A DNA stretch of 64,000 bases from Malurus cyaneus samueli (Eukaryota > Chordata > Aves > Passeriformes > Maluridae). A model generated the notes under the pieces. It saw only the letters and a list, made by a program, of their open reading frames with translations. It made no database searches and was not told the DNA's origin. The stretch is from NCBI GenBank assembly GCA_009741485.1, contig CM019216.1, forward strand, positions 54,044,918 to 54,108,917, written 5' to 3'. Position numbers and translations under genes: made by a program. Shown piece after piece: positions 37,301 to 49,458 of the stretch; within the stretch, counting starts at the first letter, position 1; each line of letters opens with the position of its first letter.

Positions 37301-37736
37301 TCTTGTCCTTTAGCAATTCTTTGCTGCTGCTTCTTCATCCTCTTGGGTTTATGGGGATTAGGAGGAATAAACCTGAGCTGTTGAAAACTGCAAGTAGATC
37401 ACCCCCAGGAAGAGGGAACTCCAGCTTTTCCATGGCTTTAATTGAGCCTTAAGCTACAGAAAAAGCTTCTGAAGTCACAGTCTCAGTGTGAATATGTTGA
37501 TCAAGGCTGTAACTGCATGGTTTGCAGATCCTGGGACGTTCCCTACGAGATCATGAAAATACATGGAAAATGTCTTTTAAATGTGTCAGGTTTAGGAGGT
37601 GGGAACCATTATGTTTTTATATACAGCCTGACAGAATAAATAGGCTTTTCCCAGCTGGACTGCATCCTGGTTTCCATAATTACTCACGTAGTTTCTGTTT
37701 AAATCAACTGCAGAGGAAGTCAGGCTTCTTCGTGGG
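31323..37736. other. Anomalous CpG-retaining AT-rich segment inside ZBTB2 intron 1
   Basis: This segment sits between the two 1.65-kb repeat copies and ends at an N gap. It has no recognisable gene. Much of 31860-33640 and 34790-36600 carries many CpG dinucleotides despite low GC; 35221-35640 has 12 CpGs, whereas 24001-24420 has one. A CR1 tail at about 33709-33805 shows that at least part is ordinary bird DNA. Short open frames (for example 35679-36032 and 36885-37193, both minus) do not resemble families I can name. Confidence 0.6.
33709..33805 (+). mobile_element. CR1 LINE 3'-end fragment
   Basis: GCAACCTGGGCTAGAGGTGT, then CCCTGCCCGTGGGCGAGG, ACTGGATGATCTTTGCAGTC and CAAACCACTCCATGCTCTGT. 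This is a CR1 3' tail in sense orientation, somewhat diverged and truncated, without coding sequence. Confidence 0.85.
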
Positions 37737-37761
37737 NNNNNNNNNNNNNNNNNNNNNNNNN
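37737..37761. other. Assembly gap (25 N)
   Basis: Run of 25 undetermined bases just left of repeat copy 2. Its fixed-looking size suggests a placeholder of unknown true length. Confidence 0.99.
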
Positions 37762-37817
37762 AGGAAGGGATTTTGTTGGATGGAGGGAGCTTTAGAGTAA
37801 AATGGAATGTGAAAAAC

Positions 37818-39471
37818 GAAATGTGGCACTGACCTGAGCCCCTCTAGGCCAGGGCTTCCACAGCACCTCACCCTCCTGGGCACCTCCTTGTACCAGCTGC
37901 TGGAGACTGCCCGCAATTAACTACCTAAGAGCTATAAACGTTTTCTCAAGGATTCAAAAGCAGCCTCGGAAGCAAAAATTAGTAACTTTAGGGAAAAAAA
38001 ACTAGCCGGGAAAACACATTAGGATAGTTACCCATGGTTGGACAGAGGAATACAGGGCTAGTAAGACCAAACGAGTGGATATAAACTTAACCAAAGGAAA
38101 CAGAGCTTTGGCAAAAAAAGTGAAAGTAGAAGTAATATAGATCTGTACATAAACATGTAAAACAGCAAGAGAAGCCAAAAAAAATTCTGGCCATGTTATG
38201 CCCAGAACAAAGAAAACAGTACAGAAAAGAAAGAGAAGGCGAAACTAGAAGTGGACTAAAAAGTTTATAAAAAAGCCTTGGGTGTTTTCCCATCAAAATT
38301 TAACAGGAAATTATTGAAATTTTAAGTCAGGTTCAATCAGCTTGTTTCTTAGATACAGTAAGAGCATGACTTTTTGGGAAAGAGAACATTGAAGAAATAA
38401 GTATTTTTACTTGCTGGACAGTGAAGAATTTCCTCATATTTGAAAGCAATAACTAGGCTGACCAAATGCATTCCTTGCATTCACATGAGATCAGAACTCA
38501 TTGGAAACAGGGGTGTAAAGACAAAGAAAGAAATACAGTATAAGATAGCATTTGATTATTTTCTTACATCTAATAAGAGAAAAAAGTTACGTTTCTGCTC
38601 TCTTTAGGTGCATCTTCACCTTCTAAACTAATTAGTTGGATAACTAAGTTTGTACATACAGTATGCTAAACTGTCTCCCTCTCTCCACAAGAGGAATACA
38701 TTGCTGTCACAGGAATAAAAATCATGCTTGGTGCTATTTAATCCTGCAAGATGCCCCATGCAGGTGATGTTACAGAAAACTTTTTTCCCTTAAGATTATT
38801 AATGTGTTCTACATTTTTTTAATTCAGTCTCGTTTTCACTGGGACAACAAAACTTGCTAAGTAGAGCAAAGCACTGAGTGCAGGACACTCCAAGCCAAGC
38901 AGGCATTCTTTTTGTTATTACCGTCCTAAGTTTGTTTAGTTTGGAGCTTCACTCTTACCCAAAGAGCAGGTCCTTCATCAGAGACCTAAATTGATCTTCT
39001 AAAAAATTATACATGTGCACAACATTCTGCTTTGTGTGTATCTGGATGATATTTGAATACTCTAACTAAAAGCACTATAGGAATTATACTCTGAGGAATC
39101 TCAGTGCAGATGAAAAGAGCAAGAAAAGCACTTTGTGCATGCGTGCTCAGGAATTTTACCTTTTGATGAATAAAACAGTGATTAGCACCGGCAAGGCTGT
39201 ATTTCAGTCCTGACCGATTCAATAAATGTGTGAAATATTTGTTGTGCCCTGAAACCACGTGGGGACAGTCCTCCCCTGGTCCGACTCCGCTCGGCCACGG
39301 CTTTGGAAATTACCTAATCTGTTCAACGCTGAGTGAGAAGCCACGCGAGGGTGAGCCCGTTCAGGAAGGGTGTTCACTTGAGACCCCGAAGGGATCTCGG
39401 CACAAGCCCAGGATAACACCGGGGAAGCGCGGGTACCACACCGCTCAAGTGTCCGGGGCACGAGCAGCCAA
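37818..39471 (+). repeat. 1.65-kb direct repeat, copy 2
   Basis: Near-identical to 29670-31322. Differences include one-base changes in A and T runs, CTAACTAAAAG for CTAAAAG near 39064, and a few substitutions in the GC-rich end (GGTCCGACTCCGCTCGG for GGCCCGGCTCCGCTCTG). It continues without a break into the CpG island, so this copy is probably the correctly placed one. Confidence 0.93.
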
Positions 39472-40153
39472 CCGGGCTGGCAGGGAGCAAGCAGCTTGGG
39501 CACGGCGCTTCCCGGTCTGCTTTCGCACCCTGGGCACCGAACCTCGAGAGCACGGAGCCCGCGGCGCTGCCACCGCTCCGACAGCAGAGGGCACCGGGCC
39601 GTCCCCGGCCGCTCGCAGACGCGCCGCCCCTCCCGGAGCTGAAGCAGCCGTCCGCTCGGCCTTCGCCCTCACCGGGGCGGCGGGCGGGGACCCGCAAAGG
39701 GACACGACCCAGCCCCGCCCGCCGCGACGGGAGCGAACGGCGCGGACCCGGGCCTTTCCCCGCTCCCGCCGGCGCCGCCGGGCGCTCCCGCCTTGTCCGG
39801 CCGAGGGCGGGTCCGGCCGCGCGCCCTTCCATGCCCGGAGCACGCTCGGCCCCTGTGGCAGGAGCGGACGGCGCCCTCCCATTGGCCGCCGGGGCGGAAG
39901 GCCGGGCGGCCGCGCGCCGCTCTCACTGGCTGCGCCCCGCCCCTCCTCTGCTCTGCCCCGCCACCGCCCCCCCCGCGCACGCCACGCGCGCACGGACGGG
40001 ACGGAGACGGCGCGCGAACGCAGCGCGAGCGGAGCCGCCAGGGCGCGCGAGACGGGAAGAGCCGCCGCCGCGCCGCCGCCAGGGCCGGCCCATCCCAACC
40101 CGCCGCGGGGGGGCCCGGGGGACAGGCGGGCCGCCCGCCGTGCGCCGGATCCC

Positions 40154-40192
40154 GCTGCTGCTGCTGCTGCCGCCGCCGCCACCGCCGCCGAG
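40154..40192 (+). repeat. (CTG)5 followed by (CCG)n triplet run
   Basis: CTGCTGCTGCTGCTGC passes directly into CCGCCGCCGCCACCGCCGCC. Short triplet tract inside the CpG island. Confidence 0.9.
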
Positions 40193-40629
40193 GGGGCGGG
40201 AGGGAGGGAGCGCGGGCCTCAACCGGCCGAGCCGAGCCCGGCGCCGGGCGGCACCGGCCCCCCGGCCCCCCCCACTCCCTCCCCCTCCGCGACCCACCAC
40301 TCCCCCTCCGGCTCGGCCCGGCCTCCCTCGGCGCGCGCCCATCCCCCCCCGTACCGTGTCCCGGAGGAGCGCCCGGTCCGGCCCGGCCCGACCCGGCGGG
40401 GATTCACCGGGCAGTTCCACTCCCGCCCCCGCGCCCCCTCGCCACCCTGACCGGCGGGGCCGGGGCACCCCGGCACACAATGCGGAGGTAGGGCCGAGCA
40501 GGCCCCGCCGCGCCCCGCCGCCGCCGCCGCCTCAGCCGGGCCGCGGCCGCGCGACGGAGCCGGCGCACGTGCGGGCGGCGGGGCGGGCTGCCCCACGGGG
40601 CGGACGCGGTGCGGCCGGTGCTCGCTCAC

Positions 40630-40990
40630 CTGGGGGCGTGGGGGCCGCCGGGTGGCGCCGCGCGGGGGCGCCGCCGTCTCCGCGCCCGGCAGCAGCAACA
40701 ACGGAGTCAGCGCGGCGGCGGCGGCGGCGGCGGCTTTTCCTGTCCGGTTACGTTCGGGTCACATGACCGGGAGCGGAGCACAGAGGCTGCGGCGAAGGAC
40801 CCCGCCGTGGGGGAGGGGAAGCGGCGAGCGCTGTGGCGGCAGCGGCAAGCGGGAGACACCCAGCCCCCGCCCTCCCTCCGCGCCGCCCCACCGCCGGCAC
40901 CGGGAACAGGAGCGGCCTTCCCGCCCTCCGGGCGTCCCCGCGCCAAAGCCGCTGCTCCCGTCCAGCGGGCTGCTGCCCCTTTAAAATTCC
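40630..40990 (-). other. ZBTB2: Candidate ZBTB2 5'UTR exon 1
   Basis: A good minus-strand donor CCCCCAG/GTGAGCGAGC lies in the island, with the exon ending at 40630. It could splice to the acceptor at 28791. The upstream limit is arbitrary and set within the densest CpG part. Weaker donors exist elsewhere in the island (near 39673 and 40405). Confidence 0.4.
40713..40734 (+). repeat. (CGG)7 triplet run
   Basis: Uninterrupted GGC/CGG repeat of about 22 bases inside the CpG island, 83 bases upstream (minus-strand sense) of the candidate exon 1 donor. Confidence 0.9.
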
Positions 40991-41076
40991 CGGGCGGCGG
41001 GGGCCCCTGTGGCCCCCTGCACCCCCCTCCGCCTCCAGCGCTGCGAGATAACGGGGATCGTGGCGGTGTGCGGGAC

Positions 41077-41168
41077 TGGGATGGGATGGATGGATGGGAT
41101 GGGATGGGATGGGATGGGATGGGATGGGATGGGATGGGATGGGATGGGATGGGATGGGATGGATGGGG
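41077..41168 (+). repeat. (GGGAT)n pentanucleotide microsatellite
   Basis: About 18 units of GGGAT with one GGATGGATGG interruption near the start and one near the end. It lies at the edge of the CpG island. Each unit has a G3 run separated by two bases, an ideal G-quadruplex pattern on the plus strand. Confidence 0.97.
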
Positions 41169-41560
41169 CGGTGCTGTGCTGCACCCGCCGCCGTCTCCTT
41201 CCCGGCGCCCGTCCGGCCTCGCCGCGGCGGCAGAGGCTGCTCGGTCCGCCGCCGGGGGGCATCGAGCGGCTCCGCCGGGCGGTGCTTGGCGAGCGTGGGA
41301 TGGAGGGATGGATGCCGCGGGGTGCTGCCCTTGGCGCTCGCTGCCGGGGAGGAGTGGCGGGCGCAGGTGCGTCCCTGCGCTTCCCTCGGAGTCGCCGGGG
41401 TGTGGGAGACGGGGACGGGCCGGGCCGGCGGCAGCGGGAGCTCTCAGAGCCGGTGCCGTCCTCAGCGTCACCCTGGCTGCTCTCCAGGTGTCATTTATAG
41501 CGAGTCTCGGTTCGGTGCGCCGGGAAGGAGCAGCGTGGGACCGGTGTCTGAAACTGCCCT

Positions 41561-44500
41561 GGGCACGCCGTAGCGGAGCTGTCAGATGGGAGGTTACAGG
41601 TTCAGTTGTGAAAAAGCGATTCAGAGCACAGAAGTGTATAAAGGTTGGGTCTGCTTGTGGTGTTTTCAGCTGGACGCAGGTTATTTGTAGTGGATATTAT
41701 TAATTTGCCTTTTTTAAGGGATGTTGTGTGTAAAAATCACATCTGTGACTTGCCACAGTGGCAGGTGTGGTTGTGGTGGAGGGAAGGTGGCTGTAATAAG
41801 GTCTTGTTTTATCCAAATTGAAGGCATGCTGTAGGATAATCCATGGATGCTCATAAAACTGCATTAAGAAATGCTCCAACAGAGGCTGATACATGGAAAA
41901 AATGGTTGGTCTTGCAGAAGTTATTAAGTCAGATCTTTAGTGTGGAGTAGGGGTGTTGTCTTCTGCAAGAGGCTAGGAATTCCGTGGATGTGATTTCTCC
42001 AAGTAGAGAATCAGTCCAGGGACAGCCCGAATATGTCTGCTAAGTGGAGTCCTAGCATGGACAGAAGCTTAGTTTTCAGAGAGAAAGTTCGTTGATGGTG
42101 TTGCAGACCTTGTGGGAAGGTGTTTGGCCAACAATAATTAAAGGGGGTTCATTTATACTCTGCCCTGGAGGCCTGCTCCTGGTGTTGTACAGTGTGCTTT
42201 TTGTTGTTCATGGGAAACAGCATATGCTACAATGTGAACTGTCTAAATTAGATCCAAATGATTATTACCTTTTTTAAGGTACTTATTGAGGCAAGCAAGC
42301 ATTTAGGGGGCTAGCTGTACCTGGGATGTTGTTTCCATGGTAATTAAATAAGATATAGTATGGAAAAATGGGCCAAACTTTGAATTTGCATCTTGACAGC
42401 AGGTGTGCTGATGGGGAGGAGGAGTTTTGTCTGGTTTGTAGATCTACAGATGATTGCAGCCATCCCTGGCTATTGTTATTTTTGCAGGGTCTAAATTGAT
42501 AAAGGATTAGACTGGTTTTATGTGAGTCTAAGCCATCTCCCACTGAAATTAATGGATGTCTTCACAGGCACAGCTTGAGTCTCTTTGCATCAAATAGCTC
42601 ATGAATATTAATTTATTTGCCCAAGTTAAACTGCACTTGAAAAGGGCAGTTTTTTAAGACCAGTGAAGTCTTAAAATAACCCAACAAACTAAGCCGAAAC
42701 CCCAACAACTTTTAATTTTGGCAAAGCTGGAAGCTGACAGTGTCTGCTGCTCTTCCAGTGCTTTGAATAAAGCAGCTGAACAGAACTTAATCTTTAAGAC
42801 CCACCTTGTATAGCTGACATGTTAAAAACATGTCCCTTGTAGTTCAGCACAACTCTGAGTTCTGCTATGTGAGCATGTGGCAGAAAGTTTATAGAGTGTA
42901 TTTAACCAGTCTGCTTGGCAATTTTTTCCCCTGAATGGTTTCCCTTGCATTTCAGTTTTGCAGACTAAATACAAAGTAAAGAGAGTAGATGGGCATTTGA
43001 ACTCAAGTTGCTTAGTGTTTGATGATTTGTCTCATTCTCATGGAAGATATTGAAAAAGTGATATAATTCTTAATTGAATGGGCTACTTAGGAAAAGCAGT
43101 ATGTTTCTGGCAGATATCTGGCAGGATTTGTGGCCTCTTTTTCTTTTATGCTGCACTTGCTCACTTGTATGTTGGCATTTGTGTGGGACTCTGCACTGTC
43201 TCTGAAACAGGAGAAAAATTAACTTAGCTATGTTTCATTTTTATTAATAATAGCTCATAATTCAGCTTTAAATCACCCTTATTTGGACCACAATGCTTGA
43301 ATCCAGCAATAATGCAGTTTCTAATCCTGTTGGATTCAAGGCCTGCTGGAGTCTACAGAAAGATGGCTGTATTGAGTGTAATGCTGCCAAACTTCACACC
43401 CTCAGTACTGGGTGACCCCTGAGACATGCCACCTGTGTTGCACAGAGTGATAAGCAATTTATCTGGTGCATTTGGGACCCCCAACTTATGATGTGAATCT
43501 AAAATTTTACTTCTATCTCTTCTGAGTTTTGGGTTTGTTTGTTTTTAGGTTGCGATCCATGCACCTGAAATTGTAACAAAAATTTATCTATGGCTCATTA
43601 CGTGGCATTACTATGCTTTTAGTTTCTATGTGCTGGTTTTACCTCCTGTGTTTCTAGAGGTCCTTGATTAGGATTTCTTTCCCAGTTTTATGACTTTTTG
43701 AAAGGACTGTTCAGAGTTATTCAGGTAGTGCTACACATCTGAGCACATTTATAGTTAGGCGTGATGCTGTTGATGACAGGATCAGTCCCTAGGTTTTGGG
43801 TTTTACTTTGGTCTGCATGTGCTTGGATTAGAGGCAGCATTTTGTCTGATAAGATCATATTTTACATTGTAAATGAGCATACTGCTGATGATTTAAGTGT
43901 TGTTAATAGGATGACAGAAGTGTCTGCTAATCTGAGTAAAACATCACTTGAGCGGTGGGAAGAACTTGATCCAGTCTCAGGTTCTGTAAGTGTGTCTTTT
44001 TGAATGAGTTCTGTTGAAATCTGGAGTGGAATAGCAGATTTTTTTTATTGCTATAGTCAAAACATTAACAGGTCTAGTGATGTTAATCAGGCTCAAAAAT
44101 GCTAAGATTTGTAGTAACTTTTCAAATTTCTCAGCATTTTTGAAAAATAAGAGAGCAGAGTCCCTGTTCTGAAGAGCTCTTTGCTCATCGCTCCCTGCAA
44201 TACTGCTGATCCACTCCCAGAAGACTTCCTGTGGAAGCCATGGGGATCTGGGAGTTGCATATCCAAGGCAATGCATGGGAACTCTTCCCTGAATGTGTGG
44301 GGCACTGCTTTCACATGGCTACAACTGTAGTAAAACATAAATTTATGTCAATGCTGTAAATCTGTTTTATTAGCACAGCTGCCATTTCTGACACTTCCAC
44401 TTTTGATTCATGCTGGCGAGAAAGCTTGGTGGCTAGTGTGACAGCTGCAGTAGCTTCTTGCCTGAACATTGTACCTCTAAGAGTCTCCAAGCTTTTCATC

Positions 44501-47500
44501 CAGGACTCTGTCCTCCCTCTTTTGGAACTGTTCAGATGGTTGGTCCAAGCCTTACCTATCCTTCATACAGCTTTGTAGGAATGTAAAAGTGATCCCAGGA
44601 AAACTCCTGATGTAAGGGTCTTGCAGTAGTTGTGGAATAGCTATGCTTTTTCTTGGCTTGGCTTCTGTGCCCTTCCTTGCCTTGCTGTTGAGGTACATTT
44701 GTGATAGGTGAGTGGTCATCTCCAAGGAGACCTGAGCTTTCACATTTTTGTTGCCAGTAGATCTGGTTGCCCTGGAGGTGAAGGAGATCCAGAGTGTGTG
44801 AGCCACCTTTTTGTATAGCTCCTATGAAGTGAAAAGATGAAGAAATGGATCTTTGCTGTTCTGTAGGTTAAGCTGTTTTTCTGTTATCAGATATTGGGAA
44901 TTGTTTCTCCTCCTAATAAACAAAACTAGTTGAGTAGTTGAAATTTAGACCAGGGGAAATAATAATTAAAACCATCCTTCTGTCAGTACAGTGTATGTAA
45001 TTTAAGGAAATGGCTTAACTGTGTGAATAGTTTTTCTTGTTAAAAGACTATCGGGAATATTTAGTGTAACCCAGCTAACACAGTTGCAGATTAGCCATCT
45101 ATTTTCTGCCTTTGGCTTAGTCTGAAATTAGCCTTTTACATGGGCCCTGCCCACTTTTAACTGGTAAAGTTCAAATGTGACGATGTCTCCTTGGCTGGAG
45201 TGACATTTTTTAGTGGAGCTTGACTATAAAGTTACAGCAATATATGTACTCGCATGTGCTGTTTTCCTTAGAAAAAGAAGATTCAAACTGCAGTGGTTCC
45301 CAAGTGCATTTTTTAATGCCTGTGCAGGTGAGGTATTCCATAGAGGAAGCAGCTCCTAGTGACAGAACTCCAGGGAGGTATGTGTATGCACCCAGCAAGC
45401 AGATCTGATGTGAACAGCACAGCTGAGAGCAGGGATTGACTGTGCCACCAGTGCTGTCACCTCAGGAAAACGGGTCTCGAATTGAGTCACAACTCTCAGC
45501 ATTCCGTGCTGTTTTACAAATAGCTACTCTTGCGACTACTTCCCAGCAGATCTGCCAAGGAAAATCATGTAAGTTGTCCTTTACCTCATCTGACTGACAG
45601 AAAAAGCAGAGAGAAGCAGTTTGCACAGTTGGGATCCTTATAAAGAATGGTCTAACAAGGCTCCATATGAACACAGTTTTGCCATTCAGTCTTCATTTTG
45701 TTAAAAAGATTAAAATTTCTGGATATTTTAGGATTCATCTCTGGTTTTCCTTGTATATTTTGTATTTATTGCTATTGCATCTTTCCTTTTTTCCCCCTCA
45801 AATGACCCTTACTGGTTAGAGTAAACCCATTTTGATGAAGACTCAAACTGTGCAAACTGTAGTGATGATGGTTGTTTTCAGTTACACCATGAAGGCGTGT
45901 GGTGGATGAGGCAGGCAAAAGATGGGTGTGTTCTCACCGCTTAGGCAGTTTTGTGTTGCTTCTGGAGCTTGAGTCTCATCCTGCCTCTGCCATAAAACTT
46001 CCTCTTGGTCAGGCCATGTGTGCATGTGCACAGGCTCCCCAAGGGATCTCCCTATTGAAGTGGAAACGGGGACTACAGGTGGGGAGCGTTTCCCACATGT
46101 GCTGTGCGGTCGCAGAGGGCCTCTGCTCCTTGGTATATTGTGCTGGGAAAGCTCAAGCCAGGTTCTCGGTGCACTCAACCTCCCAGCTTGGTTCTCTACA
46201 TGAAATACAGCAAGAGGATTCTCACAGAGACTATAGAGTTAGCTGCTAAAACGAAAACTCCTCATGCTTGGATGTAAGCTGTGTGTACATTGTGAAAAAA
46301 AACAGATACAAAGTTTTAAAGGTTTGTTAAGGCTTAGCTGAAGCTTTTGTTTTTTAAACTCTTGACTAGCCAGTCAATGAGTAAGTGGGGTTGCGGGGCC
46401 TGGCAGGAAGCAGAGTATGACTTTATGGCTGTGATTTTATGTGCCAAGATAAACTCATTCACAGTTTCAAAAGTAACTGCGCTTCTCTTGTTTTGAGGTG
46501 TTGTTAACTCTTACGAGTCCTGGGACAGAATGGTTCAGATAATCAAATCTAGACACTTTATGCTTTTAAAGAGGGTTTAGGAGTCCTCAAATGACTTTGT
46601 AAAAATCACTTTTCCTAGTGATGCAGTTGGTCTGCATATTTACATTTTAGTAAGTTAGTTGAGATACAGAAACGTTAAATGTGAGGTGAATGGGAACTAA
46701 TGTTCTTGAGTATTACACTCAAAAGTGGGGAGGGAGAAGCCTGGAAAATATTTGTTGGAAAAATTAGAATTAAAATGTAACCTTATTCTCTGTTACTGGA
46801 ATTAAGTGGTGCTTGGTAAGTTTTCCTTACTGCATAAAAGGTATAATGTTCTGTTTTTCAGTCAGGCTAGTCAGGTTACTGATGCAGAGCAGTTCCACAG
46901 TGACACGTCTTTGTCACTGAGCTGTTCTGACTGATTCACTTCCCTGAGCAGGGCCTGACCATTCAGACCTTCTCAGCAGTTCATAGAAGTACTTGAGCTA
47001 TTCCAGAACCAGGACCTCTAGCTACCATTTGTTCTGATTCCAGTGGAGAAAGCCTACTCTTAAGAGAAGCAGCTGCATCTTCAGAGGCACCCATACCATT
47101 GTATCATAATTTGTGGCAAAATGATGGGTTTGCAGGCAGATGTTTTTCCTAGCTGTGCCTGATTTAATTCTTTTCTCCATTATGTATGTTTGATGTATTC
47201 AATAGGAGCCCAGTATTACACTCAGAAACAACGCTCTCGGGTGAAGAGAGAGAACAGTAAGCTACTGCAAATGTAGTTGCAGTTTTAGCCAGAATGTAGT
47301 CATCATGACTTGTTAATGATGCTCCAGGAGCTTTTAATAGAATTTTTAGGTTATGTACCTTATTCATACACTGGACTAAAATGACTTTGAAACAGGTAAT
47401 AGAATAGCAGTTATGTAGCAGTTTCTGAAAATACATTTAGAAAAAGAAGTTGCTGGGGGAAGAAATCTGTTTATCCTCCCGTGAGTAAGTAACTTTCTGT

Positions 47501-48199
47501 GGACCAGGAATAGATTTAAAAATAAAAAAGAAACTTTTACCTTAGTGGGTAACTTACCCTATGCTAACTCACTCCTTGCAACTTGTACTGACAAAAATCA
47601 GAGAGCATGATAACGTGAAGAGAGAAATTCTGTGAATCTTACTTTAGTTTCTCATTTTGCTACAGGTCCCTGTGGCCTCAGCTAGAGGTCATTCCCCTTT
47701 CATATGAATACCAAATATAAAAAAATACTATAAATAGTACTACATCTCAATAAACGTGTTCCCATACAAATATGTAAACACCTCTTTCTGATGGGGTGGA
47801 ACATAATATTAAATATACCTGCCATGTATGTTAAAATCATGCCAAGAGAATAGTCCTGCAGTTTCCAAACTTGGAACAGTGTTGCAGGTCTCCAAGAGTG
47901 AGCTGGTGAAAATGAGGGAAAACAACAATCAGAAATACACAAAGTAGCAAATTATTCAGCGTCTTTTTAACCATCAGGGAAGAAGGCAGTAGAGTCCTTC
48001 AACAAAGACAGTCAACACAGATAGGATTCATAGGTTGAGACCTCTCTAACATTACTAGTACAGTGGTTGGGAATAATGTTCACAGACTGATTTTTTTTGT
48101 GTGTTTTATTTGAGTAGAATAAGATTTAGAGATCTATCGAGACACAATTTCATGATTCTCCAGAAACATATGAAGAGCATTTCCCAGGCCTTGAGGTCT
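41561..48199. other. Gene-free region between the ZBTB2 promoter and the RMND1 3' end
   Basis: AT-rich, with no exon-like sequence, structured RNA or repeat array that I can support. Small open frames (for example 45899-46249) match no family I know. Confidence 0.55.
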
Positions 48200-48205
48200 T
48201 TATTG
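48200..48205 (-). terminator. Candidate poly(A) signal of RMND1
   Basis: AATAAA on the minus strand only 38 bases after the stop. A second signal lies at 48105-48110, followed by sequence with U-rich parts. Either would give a very short 3'UTR. Confidence 0.5.
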
Positions 48206-48242
48206 CTTTGTTAATTTCCTTCTTCCTGAGTTTCTTCTGCCA

Positions 48243-48275
48243 TCAGAAAACTACCCTTGTAAGTTCAAACAGAAC
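48243..48275 (-). CDS. RMND1: RMND1 terminal coding exon
   Basis: Eleven codons, VLFELTRVVF and stop, after a TTCCACAG acceptor. It completes the C-terminal hydrophobic tail started in the previous exon (TIE/VLFEL), matching the family's ending. Confidence 0.93.
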   Translation of the reverse strand, partial: VLFELTRVVF

Positions 48276-48537
48276 CTGTGGAACAGCAAACACATTTGAT
48301 ATGAACTTTATTTAAAAATCCTTAAACCAGTTTACACTATAAATCAGATAATCTGAAAAGTAACTCTAGTGACACTGCAAAAAACATCAAAAATTTCTAA
48401 GCTGCAATTTGAAAGTTTCAAAGAATGAATACTAATCCCTATGTAAAAATTAATAAAATAATCTTAAGTATCAAAATTCAGGTATAGAAATTGCACTTTT
48501 TATTATGTTCTTAATATTGGAAAGAAGCCCCACTAAC

Positions 48538-48654
48538 CTCTATGGTGATGAGTATTACTATCATCCACTCAAGGCGCAGAGCATGCTTTTCATTCAGGTG
48601 ATTGCGCATTAAGTCAGTCAGCTCCATGCAGTGCTGGAGCTTTTCATTCATTAC
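48538..48654 (-). CDS. RMND1: RMND1 penultimate exon (membrane segment)
   Basis: 39 codons in phase 0, [20 protein letters not shown] and onward to [11 protein letters not shown]. This holds the amphipathic helix and most of the C-terminal transmembrane segment. Donor GAG/GTTAGT, acceptor TTGCAG. Confidence 0.96.
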
Positions 48655-49337
48655 CTGCAAGCAATTAGAAACATGGCAAATCTGGACTCCAGAAATGGAA
48701 TCAGATCACTAAACAGGGAAACACACTCCACAGAACTATAAGGGGGTTAACACCTCTGCAAAATAGAATAGGAAATTCTGCAAGGCAACATGCAGAAGCA
48801 ACAGAAGCTTCCCTATAAATGAGCCTGTTATTTCAATAGGTTCCCAAAAGTAATATAAATTTAGATATACATCTACAGGCATTAAAGTGCTCGTGAAGTA
48901 CCCATGAAAACAGGCACAAGTGAAAGAAGATGCAGCTTTCTGGAATGCCTTAGAATTAAATATTTATGACTGCTGTACCATCAGGAGAGGTAGTTTTTGT
49001 GCCTCTTATTCTGGTTCAGCAGTAAACATGTCACCTTTCAAGAACTGATGTGAATGATCATCTCAGTAAGAAGAATCCTTCACTTCTCAGTTCTTCTATT
49101 TGAAGCCTAACTTAGTGGCTCAGGAAATAGGCAATCCATTCACGTGAGGCAAGTTAACCTAAACCCGGTAAAGGTGCGACTGGGTTAAGACCACATGGAA
49201 AATGGGAGAATGTGTAAGATCTTATTCTTTATTCAGTTTCTGCAATTAAAGCACATTCACAGCGCAATCTGTGACCCTGCTGAACCAAGGACAACTGAAC
49301 CGAGTATGGAGAATTCTCACAACCATAAGACACTCAC

Positions 49338-49458
49338 CTTAACTCTGCGATTAATGTTGAGAAACTGGCAAGTCTTGTCATAGAGCTCTTCCAGTTTTTC
49401 TCTGTCCCAGTAGAAGTCAGGTGTTATTAGTAGATCTGAGCTCAGATTTATACGGTGC
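49338..49458 (-). CDS. RMND1: RMND1 internal exon ([18 protein letters not shown])
   Basis: 121 bases. The first base completes an Arg codon, then [20 protein letters not shown] through the block FLNINRRVK. This is the most conserved part of the DUF155 domain. Donor AAG/GTGAGT. Confidence 0.97.

Larger units (their letters stand above)
39440..41560 (-). promoter_or_regulatory. CpG island, likely ZBTB2 promoter and first exon
   Basis: About 2 kb of very GC-rich sequence dense in CpG, unlike everything else in the window. It lies upstream of the ZBTB2 coding exon, which begins with a splice acceptor and needs a 5'UTR exon. RMND1 is not a candidate, since its 5' end is beyond the right edge. 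Long open frames in all frames here are a by-product of the base composition. A divergent transcript on the plus strand is possible, but nothing in the sequence shows one. Confidence 0.8.

Noticed and set aside
29670..39471. The 1.65-kb repeats as the two LTRs of a retrotransposon with the 6.4-kb segment as its interior
   Set aside because: The copies do have TG near one end and CA at the other, but there is no matching target duplication, no primer-binding site or polypurine tract next to them, no gag/pol inside, and copy 2 runs smoothly into the CpG island as if native.
39230..41703. Very long overlapping open frames (up to 406 codons) on both strands of the CpG island
   Set aside because: They exist in nearly all frames at once, are rich in Arg/Pro/Gly/Ala, and match no family. 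GC-rich DNA lacks stop codons, which explains them.
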